A stretch of 64,000 nucleotides of DNA from Nothopassalora personata (Eukaryota > Ascomycota > Dothideomycetes > Mycosphaerellales > Mycosphaerellaceae): positions 2,418,001-2,482,000 of the forward strand of contig CM066296.1 in the NCBI GenBank assembly GCA_033816765.1, in the 5' to 3' direction. Each line of letters begins with the position of its first letter. The stretch's first letter is position 1. The notes under the pieces were generated by a model. That model was not told the DNA's origin. It worked only from the letters and a program-made list of their open reading frames with translations, and ran no database searches. This document shows positions 54,828 to 64,000 of this stretch, in pieces. Both the position numbers and the translations under genes were made by a program.

Positions 54828-57132
54828 TCGCAAATGCTTAATGAAGCAACGACACGTGTATATACGCTGCTTGCATAACCTCCAGCATTTTGCATTACGG
54901 CACAGGTGGAAGGCATTCGTCATGGTACAAGACAGATCCAGCACGGTACCAGGGGGGGCTGTCGAGGTGGAGGCATTGGAAGCTTCCACAAGTGGTGCAT
55001 TCTTTGTGCAGTACCTTTCTCTGTACACTTCGTGAATGACAGCTTTCAAAACATGACTCTTTTAGATTTCTGATCTCATCCGAAGCTTCATGCGTCGAGG
55101 TTGTCCTGGTAGCCGATTGAAATATCGAAGATCTCGTCAATGAGAGAGTCGCGGCGACGCACTCTTGCCTGTCGCACCGCTCCACATTCTGTGCAATGGA
55201 GGGTTTCTGGAGCGGTCTCGCACAATAGCTGCGAGTATGGTATTACACGAAGCGTACGTTGAGCAATGTCGCGCAGACCTTTGTCGAAGAGTCTCTTAAC
55301 GGCGACCTCACCGACCTAGAGCAGCTGCTAGGCCTGACCAGCAATTCCACCATCATTGACAGAAGTCAACAGGCAGTAAGTACCACGCCACCGTGCTTGT
55401 CGTTCACGCCTACGAAGATCAGCCGCAGGCTCTCTGCATGTCTGGATACAAGCACCCGCGCGTTCTGCTTACTACTTACTGCCTTCTGCGATACCAGCAT
55501 CTTGCTTTCGAAATGCGCCATCCATGCCCGTGAGCTTCTCCCTCCAGCTTTTTCTCATCGTTTTCTACAGACTTACGCCTCTCTTGCCCGCAGATTGCAT
55601 CTCTTTAGTCGCTTTACTGCATGCGTTGCGTCTATCCTATCGCTGGCGCTGGCAATTCTTGCAATGGCGCGCCCGATCCTTGTCGCGTTTTTTACGCTCT
55701 CTATCGCACATCTGTCTGCCTTTTCCGCTTTCTCCTCCTGAGGTAGCCGCTTCGCAGGGGAGGCTCATTGGCACCGTGACAGGAATGAGCGGTTCGACTC
55801 AGTGGAACGAACGTCGAGATGCGGTCTGGACTTTTCACGGGCAGAAAGGAGTCGTCCGAGAGTATCGCGCGTGATGGAGGAAATGCTATGATTCTGGCCT
55901 GAGCTCCGCCGGTCATTACATGTCAGCTCGGTATCAGTGACTACTGGGTTGTAAGCAATGCAGCGGACGTGGGCAAATTGCGGAAAGAACGACCAGATTC
56001 GCCTGAACGACATGATCCTTCGGGTAACCGCCTGCACGTACGAGGCGTGCTAGCGGTAAGCCTCACTACGTGAGAGTATGAAGTGGGATCTCTTCCACTT
56101 GCGCCCTTCCAACGGAAAGTGATTCTCGAAGTGTTCTACTCCTCAAATACATATATATATATATAGGTTGAAGCAAAAGGGCACGTAGACAAGGAGGAAG
56201 GCACGTGCCCGGACGCCTTCCTGTCTGATGATGGTCGGAATTTCCAATCGCTTATTTGAACGCATGTTCGAGAGCGGAAATGGTGTATGTCTTCCTCTCA
56301 AAACTGTATTTCGTATGTCTTCTTCTCGGAAACTGTATTCCAGTGTCACTGACATTGAAGTGTAGACAAACAGATGATGTCGTCACAGCCACAATCCAGG
56401 GCATCGGCATGCGAAATACCGACGAGGACTGGCGAATTTACGAGCACACCGCATCGTTCGAATGCCAGCGAATATGCGATAGCTCCGAGTTCCTGCGACC
56501 ATCTTTTGGCCTCGATTTTTGAACCCCAGTCTGGCACTCATTCAAAATCAGGGACCTTTACGCTCTGCAGATATACGAAGGATGGTCGGGCGGTAAGATG
56601 CCGTTGGACGTCGTTGAGACAAATCGGAGAGCAGGGAGCGGCGTAATTCAGGGCTCCGGCTACATCAGGTTGGTGGAGCTATACGCCCTCGCCTGCTGGC
56701 ACCGGGATCGTCGCTTCCAGAACGCCCTTCTCGATGCTTTCCTTAGGAAGCTGCAGTCTCTCCGAGCTATCGATCTTCCAGGCCAGGGGACGTTGCCTTT
56801 GCAATATTGGCGTCCGTCCATAAGGCAGGAGACCAGCTCATGAAGCTGATCGTCGACGCTTATGGTGCGGATGGAACGGGCGAAACCATGCAGCGACTAG
56901 CCTGCTTCCGTCCAGGCTAATTCTACAGCGACGGCAGGTCCGCCGACTTGAGCCAGTTTCAAGCTGAACTCCACCAGGCACTGGTCAAGGTGCGCAAGGA
57001 GGATTGTACACAAATCATCCAGGTCTCGAGCGAGCAGTACCACAGTGATCCGGTGGACCCGGAGTAGTGCAATGCGGGAGCTCGGGACGGTGGCATAGGC
57101 CGTGGTTAGGATGCACCGTGGTGTGTGCGGCA
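54828..57132. other. Long intergenic region without a recognised gene
   Basis: About 2.3 kb. A plus-strand frame of 160 codons at 55259-55741 ends in hydrophobic segments that could span a membrane, but no family is recognised and codon use is unremarkable. A (TA)n microsatellite lies at about 56,151-56,164. Other frames are short and overlap each other. I call no gene here. Confidence 0.4.
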
Positions 57133-57669
57133 TCACGATTGGGCCTGCTGCATCTGCGACTGGATTTGGAGAATCTGCGGCACAATCAACATCTCGCTTC
57201 TCACGGGATGAAAGCGGGGTATGCTTACCTCCATCTTCTTCCCTTCACTCTTTTCTTGGATGGCTTTGATGCTCCCTTCAATTCGCTTGCTACAGAAGAG
57301 TCAGCAAGAGGAGCGAGCAGCAGGGAGCTACGGCACTAAAAGGCGGGAACAATAGCACTTACATTTCTTGCTCAATGTAACTTAATCTTGCATCCACAGT
57401 ACTCTTTGCTTCAGTTGTATCTTGCTTCAGCAGCACTGGGCCGACCAGCTTGTAGATTGTGGCGTCGTCTGCGAGGCTGCTGAACTCCTTCTGGACACCC
57501 TTGTTCTCCTGCTGTTGCGATTCGAGCTTTTGGCGGGCAGAGACGAGGGTGCTTAGTTCTGGTGGAATGTCAGTCGGCGATGTTGGAGACGATCGATTAT
57601 GTTTTATGTACCTGTTTGCAAGCTCTGGTACTCGTCTGAGAGGCGGTCGACTTGTGCTCGTTCGGCCAT
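57133..57669 (-). CDS. YKE2: Prefoldin subunit 6 (beta-type)
   Basis: Four exons, 57669-57612, 57558-57363, 57289-57229 and 57174-57133, give 118 residues, with GT-AG introns of 53, 73 and 54 nt. Prefoldin binds nascent actin and tubulin and hands them to the CCT chaperonin in the cytosol. The protein is two long coiled-coil helices around a short beta-hairpin. LSARQKLESQQQENKGVQKEF forms the end of the first helix, and YKLVGPVLLKQD is the family hairpin signature. EIKRIEGSIKAIQEKSEGKK begins the second helix, which ends MQQAQS. Length is typical for subunit 6 (about 115-130). It is divergent from VPS4, 419 bases apart. Confidence 0.92.
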
Positions 57670-58088
57670 ATTGGCAGATCTGGAACCGACGGACGGCCGG
57701 AGGAACTGACCGAGATTCCCCTTGATGCTTCTCGCCTGGTTCTGCAGAGGGACTGAGCAGAGACGGAAGTAAGAGCTTTGTGAGTGATGAAGTGCAGTCG
57801 TGCGCGAAGTACGAAAAGCCCACCATGTCACGTGGGACGTCGCTCGGTTCCTGCCGCCTCGGCAGCGTTTGCCCCACGTCCCGTTTCGCGTGGTGACATG
57901 GTTGAGAACGTGTGGAATAAGACGGGCCTCTGAGAGATATGCTTTGCAATTGATGTCTGCCCGCTGAATGACACGACGCCATAAGGCAGTGAGCGACCGT
58001 GAGAGAGCTACAGCCCGAGACGAAGGAACGTGACGCCCTGCCAAGGACGAGACGTACGTGCCATAACAACCGACACAACACTCGCGCC
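57670..58088. promoter_or_regulatory. Divergent promoter of prefoldin 6 and VPS4
   Basis: These 419 bases lie between the two start codons. No conserved element could be named. An in-frame ATG for VPS4 at 57999 would extend the protein by 30 residues that the family lacks. Confidence 0.5.
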
Positions 58089-59440
58089 ATGTCCAACACC
58101 GACTTCCTGGGCCGTGCGATAGAGCAGGTCAAGAAGGCGATCGAGATGGACACCGCCGGCGACTACGACAAAGCATATCAACAATACTACCAGGCACTCG
58201 AGCTGTTCATGCTGGCGCTCAAGTGGGAGAGGAACGCAAAGTCCAAGGAGATGATCAGACAGAAGGCCGGCGAATACATGGAGCGGGCAGAGAAGCTGAA
58301 GAATCACCTGGCCGAACAGGACGGCAAACGGAAACCGGCGGCGATGGGAGCTAACGGCAAAGCGTCGAACGGTGCCGGCAAGGGCCAGAACGAGGACGAC
58401 GAGCAGGACGCGGAGAGCAAGAAGCTGCGGGGGGCGCTGGCGGGCGCGATTCTGACAGACAAGCCGAACGTCAAGTGGGAGGATGTGGCTGGTCTGGAGG
58501 GTGCCAAGGAGGCGTTGAAGGAGGCCGTCATACTGCCCATCAAGTTCCCACATCTGTTCACCGGCAAGAGACAGCCGTGGAAGGGCATATTGCTGTATGG
58601 ACCTCCCGGGACGGGTAAATCGTATCTGGCAAAGGCCGTGGCGACGGAAGCAAACAGCACATTCTTCAGTGTGAGTTCGTCAGATCTGGTCAGCAAGTGG
58701 ATGGGAGAGTCCGAACGGCGAGTACATGCAGCACTTGGACCAAGAAGCAAAACTGACATTGTCGTAGCCTCGTCAAGCAGCTCTTCAACCTCGCCCGCGA
58801 AAACAAACCCTCCATCATCTTCATCGACGAAATCGACGCGCTGTGTGGACCTCGAGGGGAAGGAGAATCGGAAGCATCGCGGCGTATCAAGACAGAGCTG
58901 CTGGTACAGATGGACGGTGTTGGTCGCGACAGCAAAGGCGTGCTCATCCTCGGCGCAACCAACATTCCATGGCAACTCGACGCAGCGATACGAAGACGTT
59001 TCCAACGAAGAGTTCACATCTCATTACCCGACCAACCGGCACGAATGCGCATGTTCGAGCTTGCCGTCGGGTCAACGCCGTGCGAGCTCCAACCAGACGA
59101 CTACCGAACGCTGGCGAAATACTCGGAGGGATACTCGGGCAGTGACATAAGCATTGCAGTGCAGGACGCATTGATGCAGCCCGTGAGGAAGATTCAAACA
59201 GCCACACATTACAAGAAGGTTGTGGTGGATGGCCAAGAGAAGCTCACCCCTTGCTCGCCGGGAGATGAGGGTGCCATGGAGATGAACTGGACACAGGTCG
59301 AGACTGAGCAACTACTGGAACCGCCGTTGCAGGTCAAGGACTTTGTCAAAGCCATCAAAGCCTCGCGGCCGACAGTCAGCGGGGAAGATTTGAACAGGAA
59401 TGCAGAGTGGACGAAAGAGTTTGGTAGTGAGGGGGCATGA
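58089..59440 (+). CDS. VPS4: AAA ATPase Vps4 (ESCRT-III disassembly)
   Basis: Exons 58089-58717 and 58768-59440 give 433 residues, close to the 437 of yeast Vps4. It disassembles ESCRT-III at endosomes and other membranes. The N-terminal MIT domain ([20 protein letters not shown], residues 1-75) is followed by a linker. The AAA core has Walker A GPPGTGKS (about 172-179), Walker [11 protein letters not shown] and the arginine-finger block [13 protein letters not shown], then the beta domain and the C-terminal helix. The intron appears to be GC-AG: cutting at G|GCGAGT restores the conserved GESERLVKQLF. The only GT-AG alternative (GTACAT...GTCAAG) would give ESERRQLF and lose conserved residues. 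The start MSNTDFL matches the family. Confidence 0.94.
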
Positions 59441-60012
59441 TTTGCGGGGGGTTTTTTTTCCGATGTTGATGTCGGCTTCTATGGCATGGGAACTTGCAGC
59501 GATATACAGCGCATTACGGCGTTTTCAGAGAGTGGCTATGAAGCATCATCAGCCATGATGTTACGACAGCGAATCTACAGTGTCTCGTGAGTACTTTATC
59601 CTTGTTGAGCCAATCACTGACAGCTCACCGAGCAGCCCACTTCACTTGTGGACATCGACTGATACGAAGAGGTGCCACCTGTGGTTGTCTCCCAATGGAC
59701 CTCCAATTTGCTCATCGAGTTTTTGCCTGCACAACAAAATGTTCCCGTCTGCTCGTATAAGCTCCAACATCCACTTTGGCCATGTCGGCATCAACCTCAT
59801 GAGATACATCAAATTGCTAGCACGGCTGAATATCGGGACGCTCAACGACCTTTCGTGATGGACACGCTGATCGCCTGCCGAATCGTCCTCCATCAAGCAC
59901 AGGTAAGAATTGATGAGCGCGACTGCGAAAGCAAGCAGGCTCTTCAGTATCGTATTCAGTATGGGTCTTGACGTGATCTCAACGGTAACCGTCTTAGCGA
60001 TTCGGCAACTTC
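59441..60012 (+). other. Intergenic region between VPS4 and the UNC93-like relic
   Basis: No supported gene. A run of eight T follows the VPS4 stop at about 59,453. Short plus- and minus-strand frames have no recognisable domain; upstream exons of the UNC93-like gene could lie here but were not identified. Confidence 0.4.
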
Positions 60013-61477
60013 ATGGCGACAGGCGTCGGAACGCTTTCGAGCTTTTATCGTTCCTGCCTGTTCCAGATCATCATCGTTGGTCTGGTTGCGTTCTGTGAGC
60101 CTGGAATCTGGACGGCGCTCAATAACCTGGGTGCGGGAGGTAATGCGAAGGTAAGGTCGACTTGAGCAGAAATATCCCGTTAATCAGCTAATACGCCCCT
60201 ACCAGGCACTCCTTAACATTGCCGCGAACGCTTTGACATACGGCCTGATGTCCTTGCCGGTGGAGTCGCGAAAAAAATCACAGCGAACTGGACTCTCTTC
60301 CTCGTCGCAGCATTCTACACTCCCTACGCAGCTAGCCTCTACTGCAATAACCGAAATGGAAACGAGTGGTTCCTATTACTTGGTGCCGCTCTCTGTGGAA
60401 TTGGCGCCTCGCTCCTATGGGCAAGCGAGGCGGCCATCGCTGTCGGGTGTCCTGAAGAGGCCAAGCGTGGACGATACGTAGGCATCTGGATGGGCATTCG
60501 ACAAATGGGTCCGCTCGTCGGTGGTTTCATCTCTCTTGCGCTCAATGCCAATACTGCGCAGCAGGGCAAGGTTACGTATACCACGTACCTGGGTCTAGTT
60601 GCAATCTCTGCGTTGGGTGCGCCGCTGATTCTACTGCTTTCGCAGCCGCAGGATGTGGTCAGGGCGAATGGAACTCCAATCCCGTATATGAGGAAGACGA
60701 CATTTGCGATTGAGGCGAGGGCAATCTGGAGGCAGTGCAGGAATAAGTATATGTTGCTTCTAATCCTTGTGTTCCTAGCGGGGCAGTTTGGCACAACGTA
60801 TCAGGGGAACTATCTTACCAGTGAGTCGAGCAGAACCCTAGAGCAATATGACAAAGTCCTGACACGTCCCAGCATCCTTCACCGTCTGCTCCCGCGCCCT
60901 CGCATCCTTCCTCACCGCCGTCGTCGGCGCAGCAGCCAATATCTCCACCGGCGCAATCCTTGATCTACCCCAATTCTCCCGCCGAGCCAAGTCCAAAGCA
61001 GTCTACACCATGGTCTTGATCTCCCTCACAGCAGCCTGGACCTGGACCGCCATCGTCGAACTTAAGCTCTCCTCTATGGCCGAAGCATTATCCTTCGACC
61101 TTGGGGATGGCCCCTTTTCCCGCTCCGCCTTCGCCGTCTACATCCTGTTCAAGTTCTTTTACGGGGGTCTGCAGACGTACGTATACTGGCTTATGGCTGA
61201 GATCCAGGGCGCACAGAGGGAGGGGGATATTGCGAGGACGACGGGCATTTTGAGCAGTTGGGAGAGAGTATTGGCAGTACCTTTGCGTATGCTGTTGGTG
61301 CGACGCACTGGGAGAATTGGAAGCAGATGAGTTTTGGGGTTTGTGTTGTGGGGTGTCACGGTGGCGGCGGTGTTTGGGGTGTGGGACGTGGCGGATGATG
61401 AGAAGAGATCGTGGAGCGGTGACGAAGAGGACCGGGAGGTGCAGGTTGTCGAGATGGACGAGAAAGGCCAGCGGTGA
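60013..61477 (+). pseudogene. UNC93-like (MFS) membrane protein with several frameshifts
   Basis: The start MATGVGTLSSFYRS is followed by the family block GLVAFCEPGIWTALNNLGAGGNAK. After a GT-AG intron come NIAANALTYGLMS, a one-base loss at about 60,251, and then KKITANWTLFLVAAF and LGAALCGIGASLLWASEAAIAV. A second GT-AG intron (about 60,821-60,873) keeps the frame into SFTVCSRALASFL. Near the end, two extra bases at about 61,264 (GAGAGAG run) and one extra G at about 61,335 shift the frame before IGSTFAYAVGATHWENW and FVLWGVTVAAVFG. The match covers almost the whole of a fungal UNC93/DUF895-type transporter of about 11-12 helices. Three indels in short runs suggest recent decay or assembly error. 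Confidence 0.72.
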
Positions 61478-61614
61478 GAGTGTGTCGTCTGGCTGGTAAC
61501 CTCGCTCGGGCGGCCGCTTGGCGTCTTAAGAAAATGTCGGTCGACACTTCACAGCTTCATTCAGACAACAACTGATACCTTACACATCCTTCCCTGGCAC
61601 CTCATCCTCGCTGC
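61478..61614. other. Short spacer
   Basis: 137 bases between the UNC93-like relic and the next minus-strand candidate; nothing recognised. Confidence 0.4.
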
Positions 61615-62390
61615 TCACCTGCAGGTCTCGGCAGTTTCAACAATCTTCATCTCACACACCATGACAACACCTGTACTCGCGATTCGGCCAGCGCTGAGTC
61701 CAAATACGTGTTCTCCCATTGCGCCAGGACCCGATCCTCCGTACTGAATGATTACAATCACACTCCTCGAGCCTCCTGTACTTACGGTCTTTCGAGGACA
61801 GGACAACGGCACTGTCCTCCGGTACGGATTCGAATGGTGGCGTCCAGGCGGCAATCTTCAGCTTCACCCATCTACGTACCGGACGCGAAGCTCAACTGCG
61901 AGAGCACCTCACGAGCTCCTGCGTCTTTCGTCCTCACGCACGGAGCAATCTCATGGAGCTCCATCAACGGGTTCCTTACACCCGAAGGCTCCCTCGCACT
62001 TATAGCTCCACGACACCGAGCGCTCCGTGGAACATAAACCCAGGCCATGACTCTCAGATACAGCTCAAACCAAAGAGCGTTCGTCCTTGGTCGTGCAGTA
62101 TCGATGGAGGAAGTGACGCAGATCCGGACGAGCTGCCGGGCTTTTTGCAGGTCTGTATGCGCAGTGACAACCGGCCGGTCCCCAAGATAAAGGAGTGAAG
62201 TGTGAGACTCCTCAGCTGATCGAGGGGCTGCCGCCTCAAATCCTTGCGGCACCTTCGACTGGAGGCTGACTTGGATGCTGCGCATTGTCTTCCTTCGACT
62301 GCCTAATCGAGCTGTGGTAGGCAAATGGATTGTCTTGTCTGGGCTCTCGATTTTCATGGTCGATGGTGGTGTGTTACGATCTAAGTACAA
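61615..62390 (-). pseudogene. Hypothetical minus-strand gene, possibly frameshifted
   Basis: The minus strand has a 172-codon frame (62390-61872; ATG choices include MKIESPDK). Protein-like text then continues in two further frames: LKIAAWTPPFESVPEDSAVVLSS (about 61,855-61,785) and SVIVIIQYGGSGPGAMGEHVFGLSAG (about 61,765-61,690), ending at 61,615. No introns of normal length connect them. I do not recognise the family. It may be a decayed gene or have undetected indels; confidence that it was once coding is moderate. Confidence 0.3.
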
Positions 62391-63181
62391 TTAGGCTGTG
62401 GTCTATTAAACCTAAGGCCTTAGCCGCCGAGAACTAAGAGACTTTGATTAGTCACCTTCAGCATTTTTATTTGCAGCACCTTCAATTCTAGATAGACACA
62501 TGCAATACACTGTCTGCTTTTGAAACACATATTGTATGAACCCAAATCAAGTTCCAATCAACTTGCCATAACGCGATAGATCCAGCAACTGGATTCGGAA
62601 CCTCACAAACCCTAACACACTTCACCCTAGCGACTACCATCGGGAGTCGGATGCTCCGAGCCAATATCACCATCACCACAACCTCTTCCAGACCCACCGC
62701 GCGAGGACATGAGGACCATCGAGGTTCGCACCACGAGCCTATCGCTTGCTGAGCTCCTTTTCAGCCTTCCTCCCGCTCCTCCCAAGCCCGTGCCTTATGG
62801 TTAGTAGGTCTGGACGAGGTAGAGCCGCGCCATAGTCAATCTCGTCGTCTATATGAAGCTGTCCGGAGTATCTCGTTGGAAGGATGGATGAACCCATAGA
62901 CTGCAGAGCTGCATTTCTTCTGACAATCGGGCATCGGGGCCAATCCGACGGCTACATGAGCCTGCCCTCGTCATCCTATCATGTCTTCGACGCATCCCTT
63001 CGAATGAACTGACTGTGAGATGATTCGGTTCTGGCAGACTTCGAATGTCTGTGGCGACTGAGACTGCAAGGATCTGCATTCCACAGCAAATCCCTACGCT
63101 AGCCCCAAGTACTGCTGGTACTTCCTTTATCATGCCCCTGGTATCAGTACTGTAATCCACGGCGTCTGGTCAATCCATGCC
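62391..63181. other. Intergenic region 3' of UBP8-like gene
   Basis: About 790 bases. A minus-strand frame of 103 codons (62849-63160) directly downstream of the deubiquitinase has a fair amino-acid mix but no recognised domain. Nothing else is seen. Confidence 0.35.
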
Positions 63182-64000
63182 TCAAAACTCGGCAATGACG
63201 TAAAACAGCATATAGGCCTCGGCCTGGAGCACTTCTTTCTCTTCTACTTGGACGACCTTTTCGTCGTCAAACCTGAACCATTCGTCCCCTTGCCTCGAGT
63301 ATGAGATGTAGTGCCCATTGTCGATCTTGCCCTTATGCACGACCACGGACGACAGCTCGAAGATGGGTTTCCGCGGTTCTCTGTCGTCTTTCTTATCCTT
63401 TTTGTTGGCAAGCTTGACGTCAATGGTATCACCGTCCTCGCTGTCGTCGTTCTTCTCGGGTTGGTGGCCGTTTGTCGTGCCGTTCCGCGAAGCCTGTGAC
63501 AGCCATGGAGACATGTCTAAGGAAAGGGGAAATCGTATGGTGGTGTTCACTTTGTTGCTTTCGGCTTTGGTCTTGCTATGGGCGAAGCGCTTCAGGTGGA
63601 TTGGCAGGACGGGCGGGAGCTGCGTCAGTGACAGCTGCTTCTTGGCTTCCTTGGGGGCGTTGCATTTCCGGCAGGTGTAATTCTCGCTGGTCAGAGTCTC
63701 CTCGCGGGTGAAGCGGTCCAGACATTCGCTCAAATCCATCGGTATGGCTTCTTTTATGGTCTGCACCGCGTTTGTGAGCGCCAGCTTCTTCTTCTTGGTG
63801 ACGAAGCCGGTGCTTTTGATGTCCAGACTGAGATCCATGAAGCGCTCCGAGGTTGTGTTCGTGTTGTGGCAATCGGAACACGTGACGGTGCTCCTCATTA
63901 GACCGCCAAAGGTCTCGTGTATGATGCAGTCACAGTGGTCCGTCTTCTTCGGTGCCTCGCTCCCCTCCTCTTTCTCCTCGCTGTCGGTGTTGGCCTCGTG
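63182..64000 (-). CDS. UBP8: Ubiquitin carboxyl-terminal hydrolase, Ubp8/USP22-like (5' partial)
   Basis: The frame is open from the window edge (64000) to the stop at 63182, giving the C-terminal 272 residues; the N-terminus with the catalytic Cys box lies outside. The visible part of the USP domain starts at an acidic insert, then HCDCIIHETFGG and TVTCSDCHNTNTTSERFMDLSLDI. The inner zinc-binding pair CRKC follows, then PPVLPIHLKRFAHSK and the catalytic His box DNGHYISYSRQ with EAYMLFYVI at the end. The F-x-G-x-x-x-S-x-V-x-C-x-x-C pattern and DLSLDI fit Ubp8/USP22, the deubiquitinase of the SAGA complex that removes ubiquitin from histone H2B. Other USP classes remain possible without the N-terminal ZnF-UBP domain. 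Confidence 0.82.
   Translation of the reverse strand, partial: HEANTDSEEKEEGSEAPKKTDHCDCIIHETFGGLMRSTVTCSDCHNTNTTSERFMDLSLDIKSTGFVTKKKKLALTNAVQTIKEAIPMDLSECLDRFTREETLTSENYTCRKCNAPKEAKKQLSLTQLPPVLPIHLKRFAHSKTKAESNKVNTTIRFPLSLDMSPWLSQASRNGTTNGHQPEKNDDSEDGDTIDVKLANKKDKKDDREPRKPIFELSSVVVHKGKIDNGHYISYSRQGDEWFRFDDEKVVQVEEKEVLQAEAYMLFYVIAEF

Noticed and set aside
57999..58088. Upstream in-frame ATG giving a 30-residue extension of Vps4
   Set aside because: The family starts at MSNTDFL-like residues with the MIT domain; the extension is not conserved and lies in the short divergent promoter.

Overview
This window is from a filamentous ascomycete, probably a dothideomycete, although the class is inferred rather than shown. 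The supporting signs are intron-bearing genes with short introns (mostly 48-120 nt), a fungal Zn2Cys6 regulator, a TAP-type secreted hydrolase and a GH17 cell-wall enzyme. Transposons show the C-to-T/G-to-A decay of repeat-induced point mutation (RIP): CA and TG are almost gone and TA is in large excess. Gene-bearing and transposon-bearing stretches alternate sharply.

Layout. 1-2,564: the tail of an unknown gene, an Asp f 3-like peroxiredoxin and ureidoglycolate lyase. 2,832-14,846: a 12-kb nested transposon. The outer element has inverted ends (30-bp perfect core) and an 8-bp target duplication (7/8 match), and carries the wreck of an integrase-like DDE transposase. A complete but RIP-destroyed Ty3/gypsy element (7,236-14,025) is inserted in it. 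The composite lies between the divergent promoters of DAL3 and ECO1. 14,955-24,158: ECO1 cohesin acetyltransferase, a secreted TAP-like hydrolase, a Zn2Cys6 factor and DNA ligase I. 24,313-29,394: a gene graveyard with a decayed P450, three decayed F-box-like paralogues and two related Mutator-like MITEs with 9-bp target duplications. 29,395-36,665: a RIP-mutated Ty1/copia element with an unusual extra reading frame on the opposite strand.

38,493-48,746 is the most interesting intact stretch. It holds an NRPS with the architecture of poly-epsilon-lysine synthetase (adenylation, carrier, then three membrane/left-handed-beta-helix units), a sulfite-oxidase-like molybdoenzyme and a sodium:solute symporter-family transporter, all on the plus strand. 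A PLP serine/threonine dehydratase converges on them. They may form a small biosynthetic neighbourhood, but only adjacency supports this.

49,785-64,000 holds protein-isoaspartate methyltransferase, a frameshifted aldo-keto reductase, a GH17 glucanase-like wall protein, a divergent prefoldin 6/VPS4 pair, a frameshifted UNC93-like transporter and the 3' part of a UBP8-like deubiquitinase. VPS4 appears to contain a GC-AG intron. No tRNA, rRNA or CRISPR feature was seen. Exon joins were worked out by eye from frame, splice sites and family conservation.
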